This document shows, one piece after another, positions 8,526 through 17,148 of a stretch of 64,000 bases of DNA. Numbering within the stretch: the stretch's first letter is position 1; the number at the start of each line of letters is the position of its first letter. Source of the DNA: Thalassospira marina (GTDB taxonomy: Bacteria; Pseudomonadota; Alphaproteobacteria; Rhodospirillales; Thalassospiraceae); the NCBI RefSeq assembly GCF_002844375.1, contig NZ_CP024199.1, positions 2,120,001 through 2,184,000 of the forward strand, given 5' to 3'. The notes under the pieces were generated by a model. It ran no database searches, was not told where the DNA came from, and was given only the letters and a program-made list of their open reading frames with translations. Position numbers and translations under genes: made by a program.

Positions 8526-9023
8526 TCACTCCTTGTTTGCTTCAAGCGGACGCAGCGATTTGCCGATACGGTCCAGCACCGCATTGACAAGGCGCGGTTC
8601 GTTTTCGTCGAAAAACGAATGTGCGGCATCAACATATTCGGTGATGACAACGCGCATCGGTACATCTTCGCGCATCATCAGTTCATACGTACCAGCCCGC
8701 ATGATGCTGCGCAGAACCGATTCCAGACGCTTGGTGGTCCAGCCCTTCTCAAGGGCGCCATCAATCAGTGCATCGATATCGGCCAGGCGGTTTTCAACGC
8801 CCTGCACCAGATCGGCAAAAAAGCCACGATCCGGATCGATCAGGTTTTCGTTCGGCTCGTCCAGGTCGCGCTGCCCCTGTCCATCAAGGCGGAATTCGGA
8901 ATATTCCTGCACAACACGCCCTGCCCCTGCCTGAGACAGGTCAGCCTGGTAAAGCGCCTGGATGGCGGCAAAACGGGCGGCACTACGCCGCTGGGCAATG
9001 GAAGGTTTGGATTTGTCGGTCAT
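8526..9023 (-). CDS. nusB: Transcription antitermination factor NusB
   Basis: A 165-residue NusB, which with NusE (S10) binds boxA RNA and promotes rRNA antitermination. The N-terminus has RRSAARFAAIQALYQ, the C-terminal half has LRSIMRAGTYELM and VVITEYVDAAHSFFDENEPRLVNAVLDRI. The start codon overlaps the ribH stop codon, so the pair is translationally coupled. Confidence 0.97.
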   Translation of the reverse strand: MTDKSKPSIAQRRSAARFAAIQALYQADLSQAGAGRVVQEYSEFRLDGQGQRDLDEPNENLIDPDRGFFADLVQGVENRLADIDALIDGALEKGWTTKRLESVLRSIMRAGTYELMMREDVPMRVVITEYVDAAHSFFDENEPRLVNAVLDRIGKSLRPLEANKE

Positions 9024-9493
9024 TACTTGTGATGTATTCCAAAATGGTTTTGAACTTCGATCATGCGAAGAACAGCATTGGCAGCCTCGCCGCCCTTGTT
9101 CTTTTCATCTGCACGGGCACGTGCCAGAGCCTGGGCTTCGTTTTCAACGGTCAGAATACCGTTGCCAACAGCCAGGTTATAATCCAGGCAAAGCTGCATC
9201 AGCGCCCGGTTGGCTTCGTTACAGATATGATCGTAATGCGTGGTTTCACCCCGGATCACACAGCCAAGGGCCAGGTAACCATCATAACGCGGGCCGGTTG
9301 CCAGTTCGTTCATCGACTGAACGGCATAGCGGATCGCGATCGGCACCTCGAAGGCACCACTGACGGAAAGACGGTCCCAGGTTGCCCCGCCCGCTTCAAG
9401 CGTGCTGGCAGCACCCTTAACCAGATCTTCGACGATATGGGTATAATATGGCGCATCAACAATCAGGATGTGCGGGGAACTACTGCTTTTCAT
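9023..9493 (-). CDS. ribH: 6,7-dimethyl-8-ribityllumazine synthase
   Basis: A 156-residue lumazine synthase, the penultimate riboflavin enzyme. Visible are VSGAFEVPIAIRYA, LGCVIRGETTHYDHIC with the catalytic His, and NGILTVENEAQALARA. The start at 9493 follows a good AGGAAAA ribosome site. It overlaps the end of ribBX by four bases and runs into nusB. Confidence 0.97.
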   Translation of the reverse strand: MKSSSSPHILIVDAPYYTHIVEDLVKGAASTLEAGGATWDRLSVSGAFEVPIAIRYAVQSMNELATGPRYDGYLALGCVIRGETTHYDHICNEANRALMQLCLDYNLAVGNGILTVENEAQALARARADEKNKGGEAANAVLRMIEVQNHFGIHHK

Positions 9494-10650
9494 TTTTCCT
9501 CCGAGACGCAAAGCGGACGCTGATCAACCAGATTTAGACCAAATCCGTCAAGCCCTACGATGTGACGTTTGGTGTTTGAGAGCAGAATCATATCTCGCAC
9601 CCCCAAATCATGCAAAATCTGGGCACCTACCCCATAGTCCCGAAGGTCGGGCTCTACCGAGTCTGCACCCGCTATATCTTCACGCAGCGCCGAACCATCA
9701 CCGCCATGATGGTCAATAATGCCCGCAACGGCATTTGACAGGCTGTTTGCCCGCGCCTCGCGAATAAGAACAATAACACCCCTGCCTTCTTCGGCAACGG
9801 CATTCATTGCGGCATGCAGCTCGCCCCCACGCCCGGTTTGCCGGTCGCCCAGTACGTCATCAAGCACATTAAGAGCATGCACGCGCGTCAATACCGGCGC
9901 GCCATCGGTAATGTCACCTTTGGTCAGCGCAATATGTTCGGCGTAATTCAGGGTATTTACAAACAGATGCAGGTCAAATTCGCCGCCATGCACACTTTCG
10001 ATCCGGGTGGTTGCCTTGCGCTGCACGACCTTTTCATGCTTGCGGCGATAGCGGATCAAATCGGCAATCTGGGCAATTTTCAGATCATGCTTTTTGGCGA
10101 ATTCCACAAGCTCAGGCAACCGGGCCATTTCGCCATTGTCATTCATGATCTCGCAGATCACGCCCGACGGATTAAGCCCCGCCAAACGCGCAATATCAAC
10201 CGATGCTTCGGTATGGCCAGCACGGACGAGAACGCCGCCATTGCGCGCACGCAACGGAAAAACATGGCCAGGCGTCACGATATCATGGCGATTGGCCGTC
10301 GGATCAATAGCAACGGCAATGGTGCGCGCACGGTCCGGTGCGGAAATGCCGGTCGTAACGCCGGTTTTTGCCTCGATCGATACGGTGAAAGCGGTTTCAT
10401 GGCGCGTGCCGTTCGATGCTGTCATCAAGGACAGCCCCAAATGATCACAGCGGGCGGATTCAAGCGCCAGGCAAATCAGACCACGGCCATGCGTTGCCAT
10501 GAAATTGATGGCCTCGGGCGTTGCCATTTGACCGGGAATAACCAGATCACCCTCATTTTCACGGTCTTCATCATCAACAAGGATGAACATGCGGCCGTTG
10601 CGGGCTTCTTCAATGACTTCCTCAATCGGCGACAAATGACGGTGCGGCAT
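9490..10650 (-). CDS. ribB: RibBX: DHBP synthase fused to a degenerate GTP cyclohydrolase II domain
   Basis: A 386-residue fusion. Residues 1-200 are an intact 3,4-dihydroxy-2-butanone-4-phosphate synthase (DDEDRENEGDLVIPG, THGRGLICLAL, RAGHTEASVDIARLAG). Residues 205-386 look like GTP cyclohydrolase II, but the zinc-binding cysteine triad (normally C-x10-C-x-C near RVHSEC and RCDCG) is gone: the equivalent stretch reads RVHALNVLDDVLGDRQTG. This matches the RibBX variant known from proteobacteria, so a separate functional ribA is expected elsewhere. Automatic annotation as 'RibBA' would be misleading. Confidence 0.93.
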   Translation of the reverse strand: MPHRHLSPIEEVIEEARNGRMFILVDDEDRENEGDLVIPGQMATPEAINFMATHGRGLICLALESARCDHLGLSLMTASNGTRHETAFTVSIEAKTGVTTGISAPDRARTIAVAIDPTANRHDIVTPGHVFPLRARNGGVLVRAGHTEASVDIARLAGLNPSGVICEIMNDNGEMARLPELVEFAKKHDLKIAQIADLIRYRRKHEKVVQRKATTRIESVHGGEFDLHLFVNTLNYAEHIALTKGDITDGAPVLTRVHALNVLDDVLGDRQTGRGGELHAAMNAVAEEGRGVIVLIREARANSLSNAVAGIIDHHGGDGSALREDIAGADSVEPDLRDYGVGAQILHDLGVRDMILLSNTKRHIVGLDGFGLNLVDQRPLCVSEEK

Positions 10651-10655
10651 TGTGA

Positions 10656-11243
10656 TCAGTCCTTTCCAACCATGCGGGCAACATATCGGGCAAGCATATC
10701 GATTTCAAAATTGAAACGATCACCAACCTTGCGGCCGCCCAGCGTGGTATGGGTCTGTGTATGCGAAATTACATTGATCCCAAAGCTGTTGCCATCAACC
10801 TCGTTTACAGTCAGGGAAACACCATCAAGGGTGATCGATCCCTTCCGGGCAACATAACGACCAAATTCTTCGGGCAGCTCAAAGGTCATACGCATGGAAT
10901 CGCCTTCGGGATGCAATGCTGTCAGCGTTGCGACACCATCAACATGGCCCGAAACGATATGCCCGCCAAGCTCGTCACCCATACGAAGTGACTGTTCAAG
11001 ATTAACCCGGCTGCCAACTTCGAGTGCGCCCATTGTCGTAAGAGACAGGCTTTCGGCGGATGCCTCGATCGCAAACCAGCCCTCACCCTTTTCAACAACC
11101 GTCATGCAGGCACCGCTACAGGCAATGGAAGCGCCCAGATCAATTTTTGATGTATCAAAGGCCGTGTTGAATTCGAAGCGGGTATCACCCTTTTTTTCGA
11201 TGCTGCGAACCGTGCCGATATCGGTAATGATGCCAGTAAACAT
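10656..11243 (-). CDS. ribE: Riboflavin synthase
   Basis: A 195-residue riboflavin synthase (alpha subunit type) built of two lumazine-binding repeats: MFTGIITDIGTVRSIEKKGD with IACSGACMTVVE in the first, and GGHIVSGHVDGVATL with ITLDGVSLTVNEVDGNSFGINVI in the second. It turns two molecules of dimethylribityllumazine into riboflavin. Spaced five bases from ribD and ribBX, it is embedded in the rib operon. Confidence 0.97.
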   Translation of the reverse strand: MFTGIITDIGTVRSIEKKGDTRFEFNTAFDTSKIDLGASIACSGACMTVVEKGEGWFAIEASAESLSLTTMGALEVGSRVNLEQSLRMGDELGGHIVSGHVDGVATLTALHPEGDSMRMTFELPEEFGRYVARKGSITLDGVSLTVNEVDGNSFGINVISHTQTHTTLGGRKVGDRFNFEIDMLARYVARMVGKD

Positions 11244-11248
11244 ATAAA

Positions 11249-12370
11249 TTAATCCGTTATTTTATCGTAACTTATCAAATAATCCTGACCTACATTTTCA
11301 GAAGATCGGCGCTTGAAGCGCTGCATCAGGTCCAGGTTTTGCAATCCCAGTTGCGCAATAATCCCGTGTCCATCAGCGCCAATAATGCCAGGTGCCTGAA
11401 AATGTATAATCCGGTCTATCAGTTTATGCTGCAAAAGGGCCGCAGCAAGCTTGCCGCCACTTTCGACAAGAATGCGTGTAAGCCCCTGTTTCGCAAGCAC
11501 ATGCATTACGTCATGTAGGTCAAAATGCCCGTCTGCGCATCGGGCTGACAGCACTTTTACTGCTGTTTTTGCAAAAATCTTCTCGGCACGCGATTCTTCG
11601 CCCGAAGCCACCACCAGCCAGGTCGGCGTTTCCTGCGCTGATTGCGCCAATTTGCAATCTGGCGATACCTGAACAGTTCGATCCAAAATCACCCGCACGG
11701 GCGAATGGTTTTCACGCCCGGCAATGCGGCAGCGAAGATCGGGATTATCGGCAATGACGGTATTGGCCCCAACGAGGATGCCATCGTGATTGGCGCGGTA
11801 ATAATGCCCTTTTTCGCGCGCCCTGCTGCCCGTAATCCATTGGCTGGCACCATTGGCCAGACTTGACCTGCCATCAAGGCTGCCAGCAAGTTTAAGGGTA
11901 ATCAACGGCCGGTCTTCTGTCACGCGCAGCAAAAAGCCGGCATTATGGGCATGGGCCTCGGCGGCAAGAAGGCCAGTTTCGACAACAATGCCTGCATCGC
12001 GCAGCATTTGATGTCCACGGCCAGAAACACGGGGGTCCGGATCTTCAAGCGCGCTGATAACGCGCGAAACACCAGCCTCGATCAGGCCAAGTGCGCAAGG
12101 TGGGGATTTGCCAAAATGGCTGCAGGGTTCCAGGGTGACATAGGCCGTTGCACCACGCGCATTTTCACCCGCCTGATCAAGTGCGACACGTTCAGCATGG
12201 GGGCGACCGCCCGGTTTGGTCCAGCCACGGCCAACGATTTCACCACTGGCAGATACAATAACACAGCCAACAGCCGGATTGGGCCAGACATTGCCCAGAC
12301 CGCGTTGCGAAAGGCTCAGGGCAACCCGCATGAAATGCCGGTCATCGTCGCTAAAGCTTGCCCCGGCCAT
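11249..12370 (-). CDS. ribD: Bifunctional riboflavin deaminase/reductase RibD
   Basis: A 373-residue two-domain enzyme. The N-terminal zinc deaminase (to about residue 150) has HAERVAL and TLEPCSHFGKSPPC, the His-Glu and Cys-Cys zinc site. The C-terminal reductase has LITLKLAGSLDGRS, SQWITGS and ILVESGGKLAAALL. It carries out the second and third steps after GTP cyclohydrolase II. It starts two bases after nrdR. Confidence 0.97.
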   Translation of the reverse strand: MAGASFSDDDRHFMRVALSLSQRGLGNVWPNPAVGCVIVSASGEIVGRGWTKPGGRPHAERVALDQAGENARGATAYVTLEPCSHFGKSPPCALGLIEAGVSRVISALEDPDPRVSGRGHQMLRDAGIVVETGLLAAEAHAHNAGFLLRVTEDRPLITLKLAGSLDGRSSLANGASQWITGSRAREKGHYYRANHDGILVGANTVIADNPDLRCRIAGRENHSPVRVILDRTVQVSPDCKLAQSAQETPTWLVVASGEESRAEKIFAKTAVKVLSARCADGHFDLHDVMHVLAKQGLTRILVESGGKLAAALLQHKLIDRIIHFQAPGIIGADGHGIIAQLGLQNLDLMQRFKRRSSENVGQDYLISYDKITD

Positions 12371-12372
12371 GG

Positions 12373-12843
12373 TTACTGTTCCGATGTTTCTTCGCTGTCT
12401 TGCATGTTTTCTACAAAAGCCTCAAAATCCTTGGCTTCGCAGAAATCCTTGTAAACCGACGCATAACGAACATAGGCAACCTGATCAAGCGCACTTAGGG
12501 CCTCCATCACGATGCCGCCGATTGTATCGGTTGTAATGTCGCTTTCGCCGCTGCTTTCAAGGCGGCGCTGAATGCCGTTCAGGGCCTTTTCAACGCGTTC
12601 ATCCTCGATCGGGCGTTTGCGACACGCCAGAAAAATGGACCGCGCCAGTTTGTCGCGGTCGAAAAGTTCACGCTGCCCGTCTTTTTTCACCACCATCAAT
12701 TCCCGCAATTGAACACGTTCAAATGTGGTGAATCGCGATCCACAGGCCGGACAAAACCGGCGCCGGCGAATGGCGTGGTTTTCTTCGGTCGGACGGGAGT
12801 CCTTTACCTGGGTATCGTCGTGACTACAAAACGGGCAGCGCAT
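12373..12843 (-). CDS. nrdR: Transcriptional repressor NrdR
   Basis: A 156-residue NrdR, the nucleotide-sensing repressor of ribonucleotide reductase genes. The N-terminal zinc ribbon (CPFCSHDDTQVKDSR, then FCPACGSRFTTFERVQ) and the ATP-cone from about residue 49 (VVKKDGQRELFDRDKLARSI) are complete. No NrdR box is obvious near it in this operon. It lies between glyA and ribD, the common alphaproteobacterial order. Confidence 0.97.
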   Translation of the reverse strand: MRCPFCSHDDTQVKDSRPTEENHAIRRRRFCPACGSRFTTFERVQLRELMVVKKDGQRELFDRDKLARSIFLACRKRPIEDERVEKALNGIQRRLESSGESDITTDTIGGIVMEALSALDQVAYVRYASVYKDFCEAKDFEAFVENMQDSEETSEQ

Positions 12844-12871
12844 TGTCTGTTCTCGCTATATTTCAGAGAAA

Positions 12872-14146
12872 TCAGCTATAGATCGGGAACTTATTGCAAA
12901 GGTCCTGAACCTGGGCGCGAACCGAAGCTTCAACTTCGGCATCGCCTTCCGGCTGGTCAACCAGGGCATCAAGAACATCGGCAATCAGCTTGCCGATCAG
13001 TTTGAATTCTTCGGTGCCAAATCCGCGCGTGGTGCCCGCCGGGGTGCCCAGACGAATACCGGAAGTGACAGTCGGCTTTTCGGTATCAAACGGGATACCG
13101 TTTTTGTTACACGTGATCCCTGCCCGTTCCAGCGCCACATCAGCGATGTTGCCTTTCAGGCCCTTCGGACGCAGGTCAACCAGCATCAGATGGGTATCAG
13201 TACCGTTGGTGACAATGTTAAAGCCACGCGACTGAAGGACGTCCGCCAGAACGCGGGCATTATCAACCACCTGCTGGGCATAGGACTTGAATTCCGGACG
13301 CAGCGCTTCACCAAAGGCAACAGCCTTGGCCGCAATCACATGCATCAGCGGACCACCCTGCAGACCCGGGAACACGGCAGAATTGATCTTTTTGCCGATT
13401 TCCAGATTGTTCGACAGGATCATGCCGCCACGCGGACCACGCAGGGTTTTGTGCGTGGTGGTGGTCACAACATCAGCATAGGGAAGCGGGCTCGGATGTA
13501 CGCCACCGGCAACCAGCCCGGCGAAATGGGCCATATCAACCATCAGATAGGCACCAACCTTGTCGGCGATTTCGCGGAAACGCTTGAAATCGATCTGACG
13601 CGGAATGGCAGAACCACCGGCAATGATCAGTTTCGGGTTATGTTCAACAGCCAGGGCTTCGACATGATCATAATCGATCAGGAAGTCCTGTTCGCGAACA
13701 CCATACTGAACGGCGTTAAACCATTTGCCCGACAAAGCCGGACGTGCGCCATGGGTCAGGTGACCACCGGCATCAAGCGACATACCCAGAACGGTATCAC
13801 CCGGCTGCAGCAGTGCCAGCATAACAGCACCATTGGCCTGTGCACCCGAATGCGGCTGAACGTTGACGAATTCGCAGCCAAACAGCTCTTTTGCACGGTT
13901 GATTGCCAGTTCTTCGGCAACGTCAACATATTCACAACCGCCATAATAACGGCGCGATGGGTAACCTTCGGCATATTTGTTGGTCAGCACAGAACCCTGT
14001 GCTTCCATCACTGCCTTGGAAACGATGTTTTCAGATGCGATCAGTTCGATCTGGTTTTTCTGACGGTCAAGTTCATCAGCAACCGATTTGAACAGCGCCG
14101 GATCAGCATCCGACAGGCCGGTGGAAAAGAAGCCGTTAAAAGACAT
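12872..14146 (-). CDS. glyA: Serine hydroxymethyltransferase
   Basis: A 424-residue PLP enzyme interconverting serine and glycine with transfer of a one-carbon unit to tetrahydrofolate. Seen are IELIASENIVSKAV, YPSRRYYGGCEYVD, PHSGAQANGAV, DMAHFAGLVAGG and the PLP lysine in TTTHKTLRGPRGG. The frame is open to 14299, but the ATG at 14146 with AAAGG just before it and the family's usual N-terminus (LSDADPALFKSVADEL) decide the start. Confidence 0.97.
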   Translation of the reverse strand: MSFNGFFSTGLSDADPALFKSVADELDRQKNQIELIASENIVSKAVMEAQGSVLTNKYAEGYPSRRYYGGCEYVDVAEELAINRAKELFGCEFVNVQPHSGAQANGAVMLALLQPGDTVLGMSLDAGGHLTHGARPALSGKWFNAVQYGVREQDFLIDYDHVEALAVEHNPKLIIAGGSAIPRQIDFKRFREIADKVGAYLMVDMAHFAGLVAGGVHPSPLPYADVVTTTTHKTLRGPRGGMILSNNLEIGKKINSAVFPGLQGGPLMHVIAAKAVAFGEALRPEFKSYAQQVVDNARVLADVLQSRGFNIVTNGTDTHLMLVDLRPKGLKGNIADVALERAGITCNKNGIPFDTEKPTVTSGIRLGTPAGTTRGFGTEEFKLIGKLIADVLDALVDQPEGDAEVEASVRAQVQDLCNKFPIYS

Positions 14147-14217
14147 TCGAAAGCCTTTCGATAAAACGGAAAATATAGAGCCCGGAAGCCCTGGTGCGTG
14201 CCATGCGGCAAATTCGA

Positions 14218-14661
14218 TTATTCGGGGGATGACAGCTTGTCGATGCGGCCCTGATGGCGGCCACCTTCGAATGCTGTTGATACGAATGCGTTTACGCAAT
14301 CCTGCGCGACGGCAACACCCAGAAGGCGTGCGCCAAGGCAGAGAACATTGGCATTGTTATGCTGGCGGCACAGTTCGGCCGAAAGACGGTCATGAACCAG
14401 GGCTGCGCGAATTTCGGGGTAACGGTTGGCGGCGATGCTCATGCCAATGCCCGAACCACAAACGAGAATGCCGCTTTCGGCCTTGCCATCGATGATGGTT
14501 TTGCAAACAGCGTAGGCATAATCGGGATAATCGACCGAGGCAGAGCCATCCGTGCCGAGATCGAGCACTTCATAACTCTGTTCGGAAAGTTGTGCGACGA
14601 TCAAGGCTTTAAGGTCGACACCGCCATGATCGGCAGCAATCGCAATGGTTTTGGCCGACAT
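14218..14661 (-). CDS. rpiB: Ribose 5-phosphate isomerase B
   Basis: A 147-residue RpiB/LacAB-type isomerase converting ribose 5-phosphate and ribulose 5-phosphate. It has AIAADHGGVDLKALI, DYPDYAYAVC, the active-site Cys in ILVCGSGIGMSIAANR, and LSAELCRQHNNANVLCLGAR. The product feeds the nearby riboflavin genes (ribulose 5-phosphate is the RibB substrate). It is the first gene of the operon; the start at 14661 is preferred over a Met six codons upstream. Confidence 0.96.
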   Translation of the reverse strand: MSAKTIAIAADHGGVDLKALIVAQLSEQSYEVLDLGTDGSASVDYPDYAYAVCKTIIDGKAESGILVCGSGIGMSIAANRYPEIRAALVHDRLSAELCRQHNNANVLCLGARLLGVAVAQDCVNAFVSTAFEGGRHQGRIDKLSSPE

Positions 14662-15116
14662 TTTCAGCGCCCTTTTCAAACTGACAAGAAAATTTGAGCG
14701 CCTTTTAGCACATCGCTATCCCCCTGCCAACGCGCAGTAGCACGGATTGGCGTGAGTTCTGCCATGCATCACGTGCGAACCTGCAGTTTGACTAGCGATA
14801 TTTCGACTAGATTGTTTTTCACAAAGATATTTTCCCGTCAGTCGCGCCGAAGACAAAATAAATAACGAATTCGATGAACGATTTTTCAACTAGTGAACAA
14901 AAATCTACTATTGAGCGACAGATGTGAAACGCGAGGTTTCGATTGTGAACTATACGACTGTACGTTTGTTTGAATTAATGTTATTTGTTAAGCATAAAAT
15001 ATAACGTTTGAGTCATATCTTTTCGCCATTATTGAACAAACGTGATTGTTGATTATATGTCCTATAGGCTGCATTGCTTGCGGCAATTGGGAACCGGTTC
15101 AAGGACACAAGAAAAA
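14662..15116. promoter_or_regulatory. AT-rich divergent control region of rpiB operon and mucR-type gene
   Basis: 455 bases without a gene, visibly AT-rich from about 14760 onward. It holds three copies of ACGTTTG: 14962-14968 (+), 15004-15010 (+), and inverted at 15037-15043 (CAAACGT). The first and third form perfect 8-bp arms ACGTTTGT / ACAAACGT. MucR proteins are known to bind AT-rich DNA and to autoregulate, so this is the likely target of the adjacent regulator. Confidence 0.5.
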
Positions 15117-15536
15117 ATGAATGACCTGACTAACGACGCCTTTGATCGTGATGAACTGCTGCAAATGACGGTCGACATTGTTTCAGCCTATGTGAGCAAC
15201 AATGCCCTTGCAGCAACGCAGCTTCCCGAGCTGATCACGACCACTTTCCGTTCGCTTGAAGATCTGCGCGGCGTCGAGGAGATCGAGGAAGAAGAACCGC
15301 TGAAACCAGCCGTTCCGGTCAAGAAATCCATTGGTGATGACTATATCGTCTGCCTTGAAGATGGCAAGAAACTGAAAATGCTCAAGCGGCATCTGCGTAC
15401 CACATACAACATGACGCCGGAAGAATACCGCGCGAAATGGGGCCTGCCGGCAGATTACCCGATGGTTGCGCCGAATTATGCCAAACAGCGTTCGCAATTC
15501 GCGAAAAAGATTGGCCTTGGCCGCAAAGCAGACTGA
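15117..15536 (+). CDS. Ros/MucR-family transcriptional regulator lacking zinc ligands
   Basis: A 139-residue MucR/Ros regulator. The C-terminal DNA-binding domain is well kept (KMLKRHLRTTYNMTPEEYRAKW, then GLPADYPMVAPNYAKQRS). By alignment with Ros, only C79 and H92 remain of the four zinc ligands: position 82 is Asp and 97 is Tyr (YIVCLEDGKKLK, RHLRTTYN). Zinc-free Ros homologues exist in other alphaproteobacteria, so the fold is probably stabilised without metal. The start at 15117 is preferred to the upstream GTG-type starts; AAGGA lies at 15101. It stands alone with its own terminator. Confidence 0.93.
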   Translation: MNDLTNDAFDRDELLQMTVDIVSAYVSNNALAATQLPELITTTFRSLEDLRGVEEIEEEEPLKPAVPVKKSIGDDYIVCLEDGKKLKMLKRHLRTTYNMTPEEYRAKWGLPADYPMVAPNYAKQRSQFAKKIGLGRKAD

Positions 15537-15582
15537 TTTTTCAGGATTTTTCGGTCGTTACTGAACGTTCCGACATTAAAAC

Positions 15583-15610
15583 GGCGCCCCAATTTTGCGG
15601 GCGCCTTTTT
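15583..15610 (+). terminator. Terminator of the MucR-type gene
   Basis: GGCGCCC / GGGCGCC stem of 7 bp with a 9-nt loop, followed directly by TTTTT. Confidence 0.85.
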
Positions 15611-15782
15611 ATTTAGGGTTATTCCAGGAAATATTTGCCTTTTATTTTGGCTTAACTGAATACCAGTCAGTTTTATTGATTTTCAAATATCAGTAAATTC
15701 AAATATTTAACGAAAGCACCCTTGTTCAAGCGGTGCCATAAATACACAGCCCGGCCCCTACCCCACACCTGCCCCACAAACG
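15611..15782. other. Gene-free stretch between mucR and livK terminators
   Basis: AT-rich, with no open frame bearing a ribosome site. The only structure I see is TTCAAATAT repeated at 15682 and 15698 (16-base spacing). Confidence 0.5.
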
Positions 15783-15810
15783 AAAAGGCCCGGCGCAAAT
15801 GCACCGGGCC
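15783..15810 (-). terminator. Terminator of livK
   Basis: GGCCCGG / CCGGGCC stem at 15787-15810 with an inner GC pair; on the minus strand it is followed by CCTTTTCG, ending the leftward livK transcript. Confidence 0.8.
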
Positions 15811-15839
15811 AGTTCATGATCAGAAATGATCAGCCGACA

Positions 15840-16946
15840 TTAGTCAGCATAGTCGTAGCTGCCGTTTTCCCATTTGTAGAAAACGTAACCCGGAGCTGCA
15901 ACGTCGCCTTTGGAGTCGAAGGAGATCGAGCCAAGAACGGTGTCAAAGCTGTCGCCGCTCTTGAGTTCTTTGGTAACGGCTTCAAAGTCGGTCGAGCCGG
16001 CTTTGGTAACAGCCTGTGCCCAAGCCTGGATCGCACCATAGGTGTAGAGGGTGTAACCTTCCGGCTTGTAACCTTTGCCTTCGAAGTATTTGACGAGGTC
16101 AGCGTTGCGCGGGTCTTTTTCAAGAGCCGGACCAGCAGTGAACATGGTGCCTGCACCGGCATCGCCAGTGATCGACCAGTATTCAAGCGAGTTCAGCGCG
16201 TCGCCGGAGATCGCCTGGGTGTCCATGCCCTGAGCGCGCATCTGACGAACGATCAGGCCGAGTTCGGTGTGGTAACCACCGTAATACAACACGTCGATGT
16301 TTTCAGATTTCAGCTTGGTCACGAGGGCAGAATAGTCTTTTTCACCCGGGGTGATCGCTTCGTACATGATTTCCTTAACGCCAGCAGCGTTCAGGTTTTT
16401 CTTGGTTTCGTCAGCGAGGCCTTTGGAATAAGCCTGTTTGTCGTGAACGATGGCGATACGCTTGTCGCCATAATGTTCAGCAAGATATTTACCGGCAACT
16501 TCACCCTGCTGGTCGTCACGGCCGCAAACGCGGAACACGTTGTCCAGACCACGGTCGGTCAGCTGCGGGTTGGTCGAAGCCGGAGAAATCTGGATGATGC
16601 CTTCTTCGTTGTACACTTCCGATGCCGGGATCGAAGAACCCGAGCAGAAGTGACCAGCGACAAGAGCAACGTCTTTGCTGACGAGCTGGTTGGCAACAGC
16701 AACAGCCTGCTTCGGATCGCAAGCGTCATCGCCGATTTCCAGAACCAGCTTTTCACCGTTAACACCACCGGCTGCGTTGATATCTTCAACCGCCTTGGAT
16801 GCACCCTGACGCATCTGTTCACCAAAAGCAGCGTAAGGACCGGTCATCGGGCCAACGGTTGCAATGGTGATGTCAGCCTTTGCCGCCCCCATCGACAGGA
16901 CAAGCGCAGATGCAGTTGCCAGAAGGCCAAGCTTGGTTTTCGACAT
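15840..16946 (-). CDS. livK: Branched-chain amino acid ABC transporter substrate-binding protein
   Basis: A 368-residue periplasmic binding protein of the Leu/Ile/Val class. A Sec signal peptide (MSKTKLGLLATASALVLSMGAAKA) is followed by ITIATVGPMTGPYAAFGEQMRQG, CDPKQAVAVANQLV and GHFCSGSSIPAS, all typical. The start at 16946 follows GGGAGA; the longer open frame to 17192 is not family-like. It is the last gene of a leftward liv cluster, 202 bases after the small membrane protein gene, and has its own strong terminator. Confidence 0.95.
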   Translation of the reverse strand: MSKTKLGLLATASALVLSMGAAKADITIATVGPMTGPYAAFGEQMRQGASKAVEDINAAGGVNGEKLVLEIGDDACDPKQAVAVANQLVSKDVALVAGHFCSGSSIPASEVYNEEGIIQISPASTNPQLTDRGLDNVFRVCGRDDQQGEVAGKYLAEHYGDKRIAIVHDKQAYSKGLADETKKNLNAAGVKEIMYEAITPGEKDYSALVTKLKSENIDVLYYGGYHTELGLIVRQMRAQGMDTQAISGDALNSLEYWSITGDAGAGTMFTAGPALEKDPRNADLVKYFEGKGYKPEGYTLYTYGAIQAWAQAVTKAGSTDFEAVTKELKSGDSFDTVLGSISFDSKGDVAAPGYVFYKWENGSYDYAD

Positions 16947-17148
16947 AAGAGAAGTCTCCCTGTTCCAAAGGTTGGTCCCGACACCATGCCAGAACCATCT
17001 TTTAGGATATGAAACCGGCCTGGTTATTTGTGCCCATTTACCGGTTCCATCTCCTGGTACTCTAGCATCCCGTTTCGGGTGTGCAATAGTACAAATCCAT
17101 TCTTCACCAACAAAAAGTTTGCACTGCAACACTGGTGAAAAATTCTTT

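Noticed and set aside
9814..10857. Rightward open frame of 347 codons opposite ribBX and ribE
   Set aside because: Shadow of two clear riboflavin genes; no ribosome site or homologous pattern.
15816..17012. Rightward open frame of 398 codons opposite livK
   Set aside because: It mirrors the livK coding frame on the other strand, has no ribosome site or family-like sequence, and crosses the livK signal region.
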